A stretch of DNA of 64,000 nt from a virus: the IMG/VR virus record IMGVR_UViG_3300042564_004805, positions 64,001 to 128,000 of that record, one strand, 5' to 3'. The notes under the pieces are model-generated. The model did no database searches. It was not told where the DNA came from and worked only from the letters and a program-made list of their open reading frames with translations. Below are positions 31,606 to 41,414 of this stretch, one piece after another (within the stretch, counting starts at the first letter, position 1; every line of letters begins with the position of its first letter). The position numbers were made by a program, and so were the translations under genes.

Positions 31606-32950
31606 TTTGTTGTTTTTCTCGTAGAGTTGTTTTAATAATTTCACCTGCTCTCTGCAATGGTGTAGACCAACACCCTGGAGTCTGTTGCTTCAGTACACGT
31701 AAGCTTTTTGAATACCATGGCGTGCTCTCGTCAGTATGTGTGCTGGTCCAAACATAATATTCCAAAATAGGCACACACACAATCCCAGGCACTCCCATAC
31801 TGGCGGCTGCATGTATTATACTAGTACAACTGCTGAGCACAATATCCATTTGACTGAGATAGTCCAGTGTGTCGTCCCAGGAGTTGATCCTGGCTCGAAG
31901 ATTATGGCATCTCTCGTGCGTGTGCTGTAGATCAAAATTGTAGATTTCAACATCCGAGGGTATCACACTCAGCATCTGCTCCAAAGGAATACAGCGATAA
32001 ATGTCCTGCTCAAAATAAGGGTTGCCTTGACATTTTACCCCAACACGTAGTTTTTTTGACGCAGGCAGTTTGGTATGAGGTTGGCCAGACGCTGTGAGAT
32101 AAGGCCCTTTCCAAAGGTCTTGTTCGCCAACACCCAAATCAATAGGCAAGTTCATGAGATAAGTCCAGGGCTGATGAACATCAATCTCCTCCTCATTCAC
32201 CAACACTTCAAATCCATGTCGGCGGAACACTTGGGCTAATCCAGGGCGGTCTAATATGCTGAAAAGTTTTGGTTGCATACCCAAGTTTTTGAGATGGTTG
32301 AAGAACCTGATGTTGATGAGCTCGTCACCAGCTCCTCCGCAGGCATTCACATAGAGAGTTTGGCCTGGCACCTTCACTCCATTCCAAATTCTCATTCCTT
32401 TGATGTCAAAAACAGTTGTGCGATCTCTGTCCGTGTGTAGGAACCACCGAATTCCTTCAGCAGTTTGTCCAGCTCGGAGCAGTGGATGAGTGTCAGTTAT
32501 GCGCAGATTCTCGCACTGGTCAGCTGTGACCCAAGGCTGACACTTCAAATCATTTATTACTCTTTCGCTCTCGCCACGCTCACCATTTAACTTCAAACTG
32601 GCAGCATAACTCACTATAGCGTCAAAGTCATTTGGGCGCATTTCCAAATTTATCTTATTGTAAAATAATGCTTTTTCTGGCTGATTTGCACGATAATAGG
32701 CTTTGCCTAAGTTCACTCTTGCTACATAAGATTCTTCAGGTGTAGTGCACATACCTGCAACAGTTTCAGCACACTTGACAGCCAAGTCTGTATGACCAAT
32801 CTTTAGGCTCACTGTGCCCAAAGTTTCCAGCTCTAGCAGTGTTTGCGCTCTGGGCCAATAATGGTCCAAGAGTTGAAATGCCAGTGGATGATTTTCCTGT
32901 TTGGCCAACTCCAGTGCTGTGGTTTTCACATGCTCAAATGTTGAGCTCAT
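31595..32950 (-). CDS. TPR-repeat protein fused to a GT9/GT41-like glycosyltransferase
   Basis: 451 aa. Residues 1-140 hold helical tetratricopeptide-type repeats (LGTVSLKIGHTDLAVKCAETV, VNLGKAYYRANQPEKALFYNK). Residues 190-450 form a GT-B domain: NACGGAGDELINIRFFNHLK near its start and DIVLSSCTSIIHAAASMGVPGIVCVP near its end, the nucleotide-sugar site. TPR-GT fusions often glycosylate proteins (OGT-like), which makes a virion-protein acceptor attractive. The final WYSKSLRVLKQQ region is typical for this type. Operon overlaps on both sides. Confidence 0.8.
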   Translation of the reverse strand: MSSTFEHVKTTALELAKQENHPLAFQLLDHYWPRAQTLLELETLGTVSLKIGHTDLAVKCAETVAGMCTTPEESYVARVNLGKAYYRANQPEKALFYNKINLEMRPNDFDAIVSYAASLKLNGERGESERVINDLKCQPWVTADQCENLRITDTHPLLRAGQTAEGIRWFLHTDRDRTTVFDIKGMRIWNGVKVPGQTLYVNACGGAGDELINIRFFNHLKNLGMQPKLFSILDRPGLAQVFRRHGFEVLVNEEEIDVHQPWTYLMNLPIDLGVGEQDLWKGPYLTASGQPHTKLPASKKLRVGVKCQGNPYFEQDIYRCIPLEQMLSVIPSDVEIYNFDLQHTHERCHNLRARINSWDDTLDYLSQMDIVLSSCTSIIHAAASMGVPGIVCVPILEYYVWTSTHTDESTPWYSKSLRVLKQQTPGCWSTPLQRAGEIIKTTLREKQQNDN

Positions 32951-32953
32951 GGG

Positions 32954-33496
32954 TTACTTTACTACCACTAACTGAATGTAGACTTCGTCGATTATGTTAC
33001 AGTGCTGTTCAAGATACTGCTCTACCTGTTCTTTAGGTTGCCCCACAAATTGATCTTTGTATTTTTCCATGGGTCGCAAGCTGTAGTCCACCACCTCAAA
33101 ATCCACATTGTAGCGTTCGGCAAGCCTACTGGCATGTGCACCTTGCTTGCGTGCCAATTGGTTGTATTTGCAGCCAAACAAGCGCAAGCCATCTACAGTG
33201 ACTGGGCGTTTGTGCGTGGGGTCGCTGAAGAAGTCATCACTGCGGTGATGAGGTACATGAATATGTACTCTTGCCCCAGGTTTGCACACTCGATAAATTT
33301 CCTGCAGACAGTGAAAATACCCCTCGCCCAAGTGCTCTAACACATGAGTGGCTCTCAACACATCTACACTGTTGGTGGGAAATGGGAAAATGTCTTTTTC
33401 AAGGTCAAAACAAAAATCAGGATTGCAGTTGGGATCGTAGTCACAGTGCACATATCCATCAATCCTGTCTTCACCTGCGCCAATATAGATTTTCAT
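32954..33496 (-). CDS. SAM-dependent methyltransferase, Methyltransf_11-like
   Basis: 180 aa. IYIGAGEDRIDGYVHCDY is a shortened motif I region, followed by DVLRATHVLEHLGEGYFHCLQEIYRVCKPGARVHIHVPHH, which has the H-V-L-E-H and L-K-P-G pattern of this subfamily. Such proteins usually modify sugars or lipids in polysaccharide loci. It overlaps the carbamoyltransferase gene's stop. Substrate unknown. Confidence 0.8.
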   Translation of the reverse strand: MKIYIGAGEDRIDGYVHCDYDPNCNPDFCFDLEKDIFPFPTNSVDVLRATHVLEHLGEGYFHCLQEIYRVCKPGARVHIHVPHHRSDDFFSDPTHKRPVTVDGLRLFGCKYNQLARKQGAHASRLAERYNVDFEVVDYSLRPMEKYKDQFVGQPKEQVEQYLEQHCNIIDEVYIQLVVVK

Positions 33497-35097
33497 TGTG
33501 ATTTCTCCAAAAGCTGTCCATTCAACATCAGTGCGGCAACGCTGTCATTGGTTTCAAAAAATCTCAAACTCTGTTCAGGAGTTTCCATAATGGGCTCTCC
33601 AGCGCCATTCAAGCTGGTGTTGCACAGCACAGGAACGCCTGTCAATTGATGGTAACAAGTGAGCAGTTGGTGCAACTGGGGATTTTGTTCAGCTGTAACA
33701 GTTTGCGGGCGTGCACTGTTGTCCACATGACACACTGCTGGAATCAGTTGCGGCTTCAGCACTTGTGCAGTGTAAAGCATGTAGGGGCTCGAGGGTATTG
33801 GCAAGGAGAACCAATCGTGGGCGTGTTCCTGCAACACCACAGGCGCAATAGGTCGAAACCATTCTCTGTTTTTCACTGCGAAATTTATTTTCTCACGCAT
33901 GTGATAGCTTTGTGCATCAGCCAAAAGACTTCTGTGGCCCAGTGCTCGAGGCCCATATTCGCTTCTGCCCCAGTGCCAGGCCACTATAGCTCCTTGAGCC
34001 AGTAGCTCACAAACTCTAGTGTAGTCCACAATGGAGGTAGTGTTTTGAGAAGGTCCCAAATAACATAAATTCTGCGGTTGATAATTTTGCCTTGGTAAGT
34101 CAAACAAATGGTGCGCTACCCAAAGAGCGGCGCCCACCGCATTGCCGTCATCGCCACATGCAGGAAAGTGATGAATGCCCTCCCAAAGCTTGCTTTCAGC
34201 TATCCGGCTGTTCAAGATGCAGTTCAGCATGCTGCCACCACTGAGGCATAACTGTCGTTGCGGATAAATTTGGTGCAGTGTAGCTAGTGTTTCCAGAACA
34301 CTCTTCTCCAGTAGCTCTTGAATAGTAGCAGCCAAATCACTGCTTTCCTTGTGTGTGAGCTCATGTGGGTGCTTGGCAATGAGTTTTTCCCACACATTGC
34401 TCCAGAACTTCCTGTATTCCAACTCAGCGTGTTCTTGAACACTGAACCATTGTTTTTTCAAAATCTCATCAAAAATAGGGCCAGTGAGTGATTTACCATA
34501 ACTGCTGAGTCCCATGGTGGTGCCTGCCTTGCTGTAGGCTGGGGAGAAACCCAACAGCTCGGTGAAGATGGCATACCCAATACCTGAGATGAGTGTTGGG
34601 CACATTTGAGCTTGAAGCTTAGTGCCTTCACCAAAAAACACCATGTTGTTGTCGCCAAGTTCGCCAAAACTGCTGTCTAAGCTGAAACAAATGGCCTTAT
34701 CAAAATTGCTAGTGTAGTAGGCACTGCTGGCATGCGCCAAATGATGTGGCAGCACATACACTGGTATTTTGTGGCTGCCGAGGAAAACACCTGTAAGCGT
34801 TCGCACGTCGTTGTTGTAGAGTGAGTAGGCAGTTCTCTCCACAGTGTTGCCATCACTGTCATATAGTGCCAAGACACCGTTGCTGTGGTTGGCCTTGTAG
34901 TCAGCCAATGCTATGCAACTGATGTCCTCAGGTTTAAGTGAAGCTTCCTGAAGTATAGCCTCAATTGTTTTGTTGGTTACACCAAAAGCCTTTTTTTCTC
35001 TAGTAACACGTTCTGTTCCCAAAGCTGCTGTTAATCTGCCATTTTTCACAACTGCCACAGCACCGTCGTGAGAAAAATTCATTCCCAATATGTTCAT
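33493..35097 (-). CDS. carbamoyltransferase (NodU/CmcH/TobZ family)
   Basis: 534 aa, two-domain. The N-terminal YrdC-independent Kae1-like domain opens with ILGMNFSHDGAVAVV and has HHLAHASSAYY, the metal-binding H-x-x-H-A. Later, GGSMLNCILNSR and LGHRSLLADAQ fit the ATP-binding and C-terminal parts, with WFRPIAPVV near the end. NodU-type enzymes use carbamoyl phosphate and ATP to place a carbamoyl group on a sugar hydroxyl; relatives in some phages are linked to DNA-base hypermodification. The sugar cassette around it favours glycan carbamoylation, but base modification is not excluded. Confidence 0.9.
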   Translation of the reverse strand: MNILGMNFSHDGAVAVVKNGRLTAALGTERVTREKKAFGVTNKTIEAILQEASLKPEDISCIALADYKANHSNGVLALYDSDGNTVERTAYSLYNNDVRTLTGVFLGSHKIPVYVLPHHLAHASSAYYTSNFDKAICFSLDSSFGELGDNNMVFFGEGTKLQAQMCPTLISGIGYAIFTELLGFSPAYSKAGTTMGLSSYGKSLTGPIFDEILKKQWFSVQEHAELEYRKFWSNVWEKLIAKHPHELTHKESSDLAATIQELLEKSVLETLATLHQIYPQRQLCLSGGSMLNCILNSRIAESKLWEGIHHFPACGDDGNAVGAALWVAHHLFDLPRQNYQPQNLCYLGPSQNTTSIVDYTRVCELLAQGAIVAWHWGRSEYGPRALGHRSLLADAQSYHMREKINFAVKNREWFRPIAPVVLQEHAHDWFSLPIPSSPYMLYTAQVLKPQLIPAVCHVDNSARPQTVTAEQNPQLHQLLTCYHQLTGVPVLCNTSLNGAGEPIMETPEQSLRFFETNDSVAALMLNGQLLEKSQ

Positions 35098-35100
35098 AAC

Positions 35101-35931
35101 TTAGTATAATAGCCATTTGTCCTGAGAAATCAAATAATCACGTAAATGTAAATATCCCTTCATCATGGTGTGAAATTTCAATAATTGCCCTTGCATGGTG
35201 TTTTTGTTGTAGTCAATTTTTTCCAAATGTTCAAAGTAGAAGAGGCATTCTTGTTCGCTGAGATACAAAGGTGCGTTGTACCAACCATGAAATCCCAATG
35301 CTGAGGTGTAACCAGTGAGCACTTCTGCACAGAATTTTAAGCTGATATGTGCTGGAGCGAATCGAATGTTGTAGGCAGTTTCAAGGTAATTCTGGTTGAG
35401 CAGTGTAATCACAGCATCCTCACTGATGAAGGGCGTGTTGTGATTGGGGGTGTAGTTCCGGGTTTTGATCTGGGGATCTTCAGCTAGGATTTTGAGGAGG
35501 CGACGGCTTCGCAAGCTTAATCCTCCGCCACAGGTGAACCAATCTGCGTTTTTAAATTCTTGGTAGTGGCCACTGGCTTGCAGGCTGCCTTTCATTGGCG
35601 GAAATTCAGGATGCGAGAGGCTGCCCACGTAATCATATTCAAAATATTCATCAGTCCAGGCTTTGGGGTTTGTGGCTATGCCATCATAGTGTGCTATCAA
35701 CACAAAATCAGTGTTGATGTAGCTGTGCATGCTCTTGAGGCAGAAATCACAGTATTCCAGCATGCCAAAGTTTTCTGGAATTGGATATTGTGTATGGGGT
35801 TGTGCAAGAGTTAATGGTTGATCTGACACCACAATTGTGGTGGTGATCGGTGTAGAGGCAAGGGTTTTTTGAAGTGAGAAACTAGTGAGTTCGTGCTGGA
35901 TGTTTGTGATGGTGAATAGAGTAAGGGTCAT
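35101..35931 (-). CDS. DUF5672-like putative glycosyltransferase
   Basis: 276 aa. The core INTDFVLIAHYDG, AWTDEYFEYDYVGS, CGGGLSLRSRRLLKIL and ISEDAVITLL fits DUF5672, a GT-A-like family found in phage and bacterial sugar loci. The HYDG strand end probably takes the place of the D-x-D metal site. It starts the cassette at its upstream end, directly after the RCC1 adhesin genes in transcription order (32 nt gap). Confidence 0.75.
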   Translation of the reverse strand: MTLTLFTITNIQHELTSFSLQKTLASTPITTTIVVSDQPLTLAQPHTQYPIPENFGMLEYCDFCLKSMHSYINTDFVLIAHYDGIATNPKAWTDEYFEYDYVGSLSHPEFPPMKGSLQASGHYQEFKNADWFTCGGGLSLRSRRLLKILAEDPQIKTRNYTPNHNTPFISEDAVITLLNQNYLETAYNIRFAPAHISLKFCAEVLTGYTSALGFHGWYNAPLYLSEQECLFYFEHLEKIDYNKNTMQGQLLKFHTMMKGYLHLRDYLISQDKWLLY

Positions 35932-35963
35932 CCAGTAAGCTTAGTTGGCGATTTGACTGTGTG

Positions 35964-37313
35964 CTAGTTATAGCACTGGAGAATTGCAGCCGTCATGGAA
36001 CCGGCCGAAGTTTGACACCACGCGGTGCTGCTGCTTATTTCTCTCACCGGACTTGAGCGATTGGTAACAGTGTTATCTCCTAACACACCGCAATCGTTAA
36101 ATCCCCAAGTCCAAAGTGTGCCATCTGTCTTTATTGCAGTGTTGTGATTACTACCAGCTGAAGTTTGACACCAAGTGGTGGAATTGGTGATTTCTCTCCC
36201 TGGACTTGATAGTAGACCTGTGTTGTTGATTCCTAACTGCCCACACTGGTTAAATCCCCAACTCCAAAGTGTGCCATCTGTTTTTATTGCACTAGTCCAG
36301 GCGCTTGCCGAAGTTTGACACCAAGTGGTGCTGCTGCTTATTTCTCTCACCGGACTTGAGCGATTGGTAACAGTGTTATCTCCCAACTGCCCACACCTAT
36401 TACACCCCCAACTCCAAAGTGTGCCATCTGTCTTTACTGCACTGATGGTAATACCTTTACCAGCTGATGTTTGACGCCAAGTGGTGGAACTGGTGATTTC
36501 CCTTACAGGACTTGAGCGATTGGTAACAGTGGTGTCTCCTAACATACCGCAATAGTTATTTCCCCAACTCCAAAGTGTACCATCTGTTTTTAATGCACTG
36601 GTGTGAAAACTACCACTTGATGTTTGACACCAAGTGGTTGAACTGGTGATTTCTCTCACTGGACTTGAGCGACTTGTAACAGTGTTATCTCCCAATCTGC
36701 CACACCCGTTATATCCCCAAGTCCAAAGTGTACCATCTGTTTTTAATGCACTGTTGTGAGAATTACCAGCTGAAGTTTGACACCAAGTAGTTGAACTGGT
36801 GATTTCCCTTACAGGACTTGAGCGACTTGTAACAGTGTTGACTCCCAACTGACCCTGGACATTGTATCCCCAAGTCCACAGTGTGCTATCTGTTTTTATT
36901 GCACTAGTGAAGGCGCTGCCTGCCGAAGTTTGACACCAAGTGACAGAACTGGTGATTTCTCTCACTGGACTTGAGCGACTTGTAACAGTGTTGTCTCCTA
37001 ACGGACCGCATATATTACGACCCCAAGTCCACATCTGTCTAAGAGGCCAATCTCGACGTAAAACCCTACCATCCAATCCCACCCATGAAGTACAAGTGGA
37101 TATTACAGGTACACAAATACTTTTGACAAAAACTGTTTGACCAAAACCTATGCACTTTGTAGCTAGGTCAGGTAAGTCTGATACTGTGTTAACAACAAAA
37201 CTAATGCCAACTCCAGCAGCACTGGTTTGGGCTGCTAACAAAGGAAAACAAACACTGTCGCAAGCAGTTATTAATGAGTCAATACTAGTTTGGATTTCAG
37301 AGGGTGTTGGCAT
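35964..37313 (-). CDS. RCC1-repeat seven-bladed propeller adhesin, copy 1
   Basis: 449 aa. An N-terminal region of about 100 residues (NTVSDLPDLATKCIGFGQTVFV) is followed by seven repeats of about 50 residues of the form SSPVREITSSTTWCQTSAG...ALKTDGTLWTWGxNxxGQLGDN. This is the RCC1 blade (L-W-x-W-G-x-N-x-x-G-Q-L-G). Seven blades make one closed propeller. There is no signal peptide. The tail-fibre-like head and phage context suggest a receptor-binding or fibre-tip protein. GGAG precedes the ATG. Repeats are nearly identical at DNA level to those of copies 2 and 4. Confidence 0.85.
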   Translation of the reverse strand: MPTPSEIQTSIDSLITACDSVCFPLLAAQTSAAGVGISFVVNTVSDLPDLATKCIGFGQTVFVKSICVPVISTCTSWVGLDGRVLRRDWPLRQMWTWGRNICGPLGDNTVTSRSSPVREITSSVTWCQTSAGSAFTSAIKTDSTLWTWGYNVQGQLGVNTVTSRSSPVREITSSTTWCQTSAGNSHNSALKTDGTLWTWGYNGCGRLGDNTVTSRSSPVREITSSTTWCQTSSGSFHTSALKTDGTLWSWGNNYCGMLGDTTVTNRSSPVREITSSTTWRQTSAGKGITISAVKTDGTLWSWGCNRCGQLGDNTVTNRSSPVREISSSTTWCQTSASAWTSAIKTDGTLWSWGFNQCGQLGINNTGLLSSPGREITNSTTWCQTSAGSNHNTAIKTDGTLWTWGFNDCGVLGDNTVTNRSSPVREISSSTAWCQTSAGSMTAAILQCYN

Positions 37314-37326
37314 GTTCTGTCTCCAT

Positions 37327-38667
37327 TTACTTCAAGGCACTGGTGTGAAAACCACCAGCTGATGTTTGACGCCAAGTGGTGGAACTGGTGATTTCCCTTA
37401 CAGGACTTGAGCGATTGGTAACAGTGGTGTCTCCCAACTGACCAGAGCCATTGCCGCCCCAAGTCCAAAGTGTGCCATATATTTTTAATGCACTGGTATG
37501 TATCCACCCGACAGAAGTTTGACACCAAGTGGTGGAACTGGTGATTTCCCTTACAGGACTTGAGCGATTGGTAACAGTGGTGTCTCCCAACTGACCAGAG
37601 CCATTGTATCCCCAAGTCCACAGGGAGCCATCTGTTTTTATTGCAGCGGTATGGATACCAGCTGAAGTTCGACACCAATTGGTGCTGTTGGTAATTTCTA
37701 TGTTTGGATTTGAACTATTAGTGATGGTGTTGTTTCCCAGCTGGCCCGACCCGTTTTCTCCCCAAGTCCAAAGTGTGCCATTTGTTTTTATTGCAGCAGT
37801 ATTCGTAGGGCCTGCTGAAGTTTGACACCAAGTGGTTGAACTGCTACTTTCTCTCACTGGACTTGACTTAGCCGTAACAGTGTTGTCTCCCAACTGACCC
37901 CAACCGTTCCAGCCCCAAGTCCAAAGTGTGCCATCTGTTTTTAATGCACTGGTATGGCTGCCGCTGTTAAACCCGCCTGACGAAGTTTGACACCAAGTAG
38001 TTGAGCTGGTGATTTCTCTCACTGGGCTTGAGCGACTAGTGACAGTGTTGTTTCCCAGCGTACCACAGGATGCATTTCCCCAACTCCAAAGTGTGCTATC
38101 TGTTTTCAATGCGCTTGTGTGGGCATTACCAGCTGAAGTTTGACACCAAGTGGTTGAGCTTGTGATTTCCCTTACAGGACTTGAGCGACTTGTAACAGTG
38201 TTATCTCCCAACTGACCAGAGACATTGTAGCCCCAAGTCCACAGTGTGCTATCTGTTTTTATTGCACTAGTCCTACCACCGTTGGCAGCGGCGGCTGAAG
38301 TTTGACACCAAGTGGTGGAACTGGTGATTTCTCTCACTGGACTTGAGCGACTAGTGACAGTGTTGTCTCCTAACCGACCACACCCGTTAAAGCCCCAACT
38401 CCAAATTTGGTTTAGGGGAGTAGTACCTATAACACCCCATCCCGTAACTGTGGCCACATACAGTGAGGTATTCAACACAACATAATACAATTCACCCACA
38501 TTTGCGGCGGCTGTTGGTAAATCAGTCACTGCGTTCACCACATACACCTTGCCGCTTCTCAACTGCTGCAATACCTTGCTGTAGTAAAACAAATCCTGCT
38601 CATTAGTAGTGCTGGATATTTTTTGCTGCATTGTGAACACTAGATTAGCTACATTGATGGTAGACAT
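37327..38667 (-). CDS. RCC1-repeat seven-bladed propeller adhesin, copy 2
   Basis: 446 aa from the ATG that overlaps the upstream stop (TGATG). The N-terminal region (LVFTMQQKISS, VNAVTDLPTAAANVGELYYVV) is a head module shared in outline with the other copies. Seven RCC1 blades follow. The fifth blade is the odd one (SSNPNIEITNSTNWCRT), diverged from the near-invariant SSPVREI. The last blade and the first of copy 1 are almost identical at DNA level, which points to recent exchange. Confidence 0.85.
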   Translation of the reverse strand: MSTINVANLVFTMQQKISSTTNEQDLFYYSKVLQQLRSGKVYVVNAVTDLPTAAANVGELYYVVLNTSLYVATVTGWGVIGTTPLNQIWSWGFNGCGRLGDNTVTSRSSPVREITSSTTWCQTSAAAANGGRTSAIKTDSTLWTWGYNVSGQLGDNTVTSRSSPVREITSSTTWCQTSAGNAHTSALKTDSTLWSWGNASCGTLGNNTVTSRSSPVREITSSTTWCQTSSGGFNSGSHTSALKTDGTLWTWGWNGWGQLGDNTVTAKSSPVRESSSSTTWCQTSAGPTNTAAIKTNGTLWTWGENGSGQLGNNTITNSSNPNIEITNSTNWCRTSAGIHTAAIKTDGSLWTWGYNGSGQLGDTTVTNRSSPVREITSSTTWCQTSVGWIHTSALKIYGTLWTWGGNGSGQLGDTTVTNRSSPVREITSSTTWRQTSAGGFHTSALK

Positions 38668-40028
38668 CAAAGGAATCCTTTGCAGGTTAGGATTTTTAAG
38701 GCACTAATATGGGCAGATGCCGAAGTTTGAAACCAAGTAGTAAAACTGCTGATTTCTCTTACTGGACTTGAGCGACCAGTTGTTGTGTTGTCTCCCAACT
38801 GACCATACTGGTTCCGGCCCCAATTCCAAAGTGAACCATCGGTTTTCAATGCACTGACTGTCTGATTTCTGGAAGTTGAGGTTCGACACCAATTATTGCT
38901 GCTGGTGATTTCTCGCCCTGGTACTCCAGTACATGCGGTGGTGTTGTTTCCCAACACACCACAACTGCCGTACCCCCAGGTCCAAAGTGTGCCATCTGTT
39001 TTTACTGCGGTGCCGGCATTGGAACCTGAGGCAGTTTGACACCAAGAAGTACTAGAGAGGGCTTCTCTCACTGGACTTGATCTATTGGTTGAGGTTCCGT
39101 CTCCCAATGTACCGCAGAAATTGCGTCCCCAAACCCACAATGTGGAGTCTGTTTTCACTGCACTGGATACTTGACTTCCAGGGGAAGTTTGGCACCAATT
39201 GGTGGAACTGGTGATTTCTCTCACTGGACTTGACCGCGTATTGGTGGAGTTGTCTCCTAACTGACCCCAAATACCACATCCCCAAGTCCATAGTGAACCA
39301 TCTGTTTTAACTGCACTAGCTATGCTCGCACCAAAGGCAATTTGGCACCAATTGCTGCTGCTGCTGATTTCTCTTACCGGACTTGAGCGACTTGTTGTTG
39401 TGTTATCGCCCAACTGCCCACAGAGATTGAGTCCCCACACCCAAAGTGTGCCATCAGTTTTTATTGCACTAGTGGGACTATTACTACCAGCCGCAGTTTG
39501 GCACCAATTACTGCTGCTGCTGATTTCTCTTACGGGACTTGAGCGACTTGTTGTTGTGTTGTCTCCTAACGAACCACCCGTGTTATAGCCCCAACTCCAA
39601 AGCGAGCCATCTGTTTTTATTGCACTGGTGTGACCACCACCAGCCGAAGTTTGACACCAATTGCCGCTGTTGCTGATTTCTCTCACCGGACTTGACCGAC
39701 AAGTAACAGTGTTGTCTCCCAACTGACCAAACCCATTGGCTCCCCAAGAAAAAACGCTGGGTTCAACACGCTGCACGATGCTTCGAAAGTCTGTTGTCCA
39801 ACAAATGCCATCACTGACGCGATACTGGCAAGTGTCTTGTAGATACACCATCCTTCCTTGATTCAAGGTCGCAGTGGGCAAAGCAGCGAGATTGGAAAAA
39901 GAAACCACTGCTTGAGTGTCGAGAATACATTGTGCACCCTGCAACTGACAACAGCTTAATGGAGTAAGCCCACCTGCTGCCAAACGTGAAGTAATTTGTG
40001 TTTGTAGTGTTTTTGCTGATGTGGTCAT
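38667..40028 (-). CDS. RCC1-repeat seven-bladed propeller adhesin, copy 3
   Basis: 453 aa from the ATG at 40028, 2 nt after the upstream stop. The head module contains SNLAALPTATLNQGRMVYLQDTCQYRVSDGICW, a pattern seen in phage fibre heads. The seven blades are more varied than in copies 1, 2 and 4 (REISSSSNWCQ, REALSSTSWCQ, GVPGREITSSNNWCR). The C-terminus ends in HISALKILTCKGFL, slightly longer than needed, and its stop overlaps copy 2. Confidence 0.85.
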   Translation of the reverse strand: MTTSAKTLQTQITSRLAAGGLTPLSCCQLQGAQCILDTQAVVSFSNLAALPTATLNQGRMVYLQDTCQYRVSDGICWTTDFRSIVQRVEPSVFSWGANGFGQLGDNTVTCRSSPVREISNSGNWCQTSAGGGHTSAIKTDGSLWSWGYNTGGSLGDNTTTSRSSPVREISSSSNWCQTAAGSNSPTSAIKTDGTLWVWGLNLCGQLGDNTTTSRSSPVREISSSSNWCQIAFGASIASAVKTDGSLWTWGCGIWGQLGDNSTNTRSSPVREITSSTNWCQTSPGSQVSSAVKTDSTLWVWGRNFCGTLGDGTSTNRSSPVREALSSTSWCQTASGSNAGTAVKTDGTLWTWGYGSCGVLGNNTTACTGVPGREITSSNNWCRTSTSRNQTVSALKTDGSLWNWGRNQYGQLGDNTTTGRSSPVREISSFTTWFQTSASAHISALKILTCKGFL

Positions 40029-40029
40029 G

Positions 40030-41403
40030 TTATTGCGGAACAACTAATATAGTTTTAATAGCACTAGTATCCACTTTACCAGCCGAAGTTTGACACCAAG
40101 TGGTGCTGCTGGTGATTTCTCTCACTGGACTTGATCGATTGGTAATAGTGTTGTCTCCCAACTGACCACACAAATTGCCTCCCCAAGTCCAAAGTGTACC
40201 ATCTGTTTTTAATGCACTGTTATTGACACAACCAGCCGAAGTTTGACACCAAGTGGTGCTGCTGGTGATTTCTCTCACTGGACTTGAGCGACCAGTTGTT
40301 GTGTTGTCTCCCAACTGACCACACCCGTTAGAGCCCCAACTCCAAAGAGCGCCATCTGTTTTTATTGCAGACGCGTGCCGATATCCAACTGATGTTTGAC
40401 ACCAAGTAGTGCTGCTGCTGGCTTCTCTCACTGGACTTGACCGGTTTGTTGTTGTGTTGTCTCCCAACTGCAAACCTCCTCCCCAACTCCAAAGTGTGCC
40501 GTCTTTTTTTATAGCACTAGTGCTTATACCACCAGCTGAAGTTTGACACCAAGTGGTGCTGCTGGTGATTTCTCTTACAGGACTTGACTTACTTGTAGCA
40601 GTGTTGTCTCCCAATCGACCATAGCCGCCGGAGCCCCAACTCCAAAGTGTGCCATCTGTTTTTACTGCACTGGCAGTATAATTACTGGATGCTGTTTGAC
40701 ACCAAGTGGTGCTGCTGGTGATTTCTCTTACTGGGCTTGAGCGATTGGTAATAGTGTTGTCTCCCAACTGACCAGAGGCATTGCTGCCCCAACTCCAAAG
40801 TGAACCATCTGTTTTTATTGCATGTGTACTTCTGTTATCAGACGTAGTTTGACACCAAGTGGTGCTGCTGGTGATTTCTCTTACAGGACTTGACTTACTT
40901 GTAGCAGTGTTGTCTCCCAATCGACCGTAGTTGCCTCTGCCCCAACTCCAAAGTGTGCCATCTGTTTTTAATGCACTGGTATGATAAAAGCCAGCTGAAG
41001 TTTGACACCAAGTGGTGCTGCTGGTGATTTCTCTTACTGGGCTTGAGCGATTGGTAATAGTGTTGTCTCCCAATCGACCGTTGTTGTTGCCGCCCCAACT
41101 CCAAAGAGCTCCTCCCACTGTAGGAGTGAAATTCCTGCCATCAAAACCAATCCAACAGCCATTGAGGCTCACTACGGGCACAAGTGCATCGCACAAAAAA
41201 ACAACATGCCCATTTGGTAACCCAGTTGAACAACTGCAACCAAATAAGGTATCTATGCTGATGAAACTACTCCGATTACTGTCAACAGCGTCTTGTGATG
41301 CTGCTGCTAACACCACATCCATACTGCATGTGAGTGTGCCACTTGAGCATATTTCGCTCACCACAGAGTTGAGAAGTGTTGCACAGCAGAGGTTATTGGC
41401 CAT
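40030..41403 (-). CDS. RCC1-repeat seven-bladed propeller adhesin, copy 4
   Basis: 457 aa with AAGGAAGCGCAAG before the ATG. The head has SIDTLFGCSCSTGLPNGHVVFLCDALVPVVSLNGCWIGFDGR. Seven blades follow with almost uniform REITSSTTWCQTS sequences, so this copy is one of the most homogeneous, consistent with ongoing gene conversion. One blade (LWSWGGGLQLGDN) is shortened by about five residues. It precedes a separate virion-type gene that splits the six-copy array. Confidence 0.85.
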   Translation of the reverse strand: MANNLCCATLLNSVVSEICSSGTLTCSMDVVLAAASQDAVDSNRSSFISIDTLFGCSCSTGLPNGHVVFLCDALVPVVSLNGCWIGFDGRNFTPTVGGALWSWGGNNNGRLGDNTITNRSSPVREITSSTTWCQTSAGFYHTSALKTDGTLWSWGRGNYGRLGDNTATSKSSPVREITSSTTWCQTTSDNRSTHAIKTDGSLWSWGSNASGQLGDNTITNRSSPVREITSSTTWCQTASSNYTASAVKTDGTLWSWGSGGYGRLGDNTATSKSSPVREITSSTTWCQTSAGGISTSAIKKDGTLWSWGGGLQLGDNTTTNRSSPVREASSSTTWCQTSVGYRHASAIKTDGALWSWGSNGCGQLGDNTTTGRSSPVREITSSTTWCQTSAGCVNNSALKTDGTLWTWGGNLCGQLGDNTITNRSSPVREITSSTTWCQTSAGKVDTSAIKTILVVPQ

Positions 41404-41414
41404 CTTGCGCTTCC

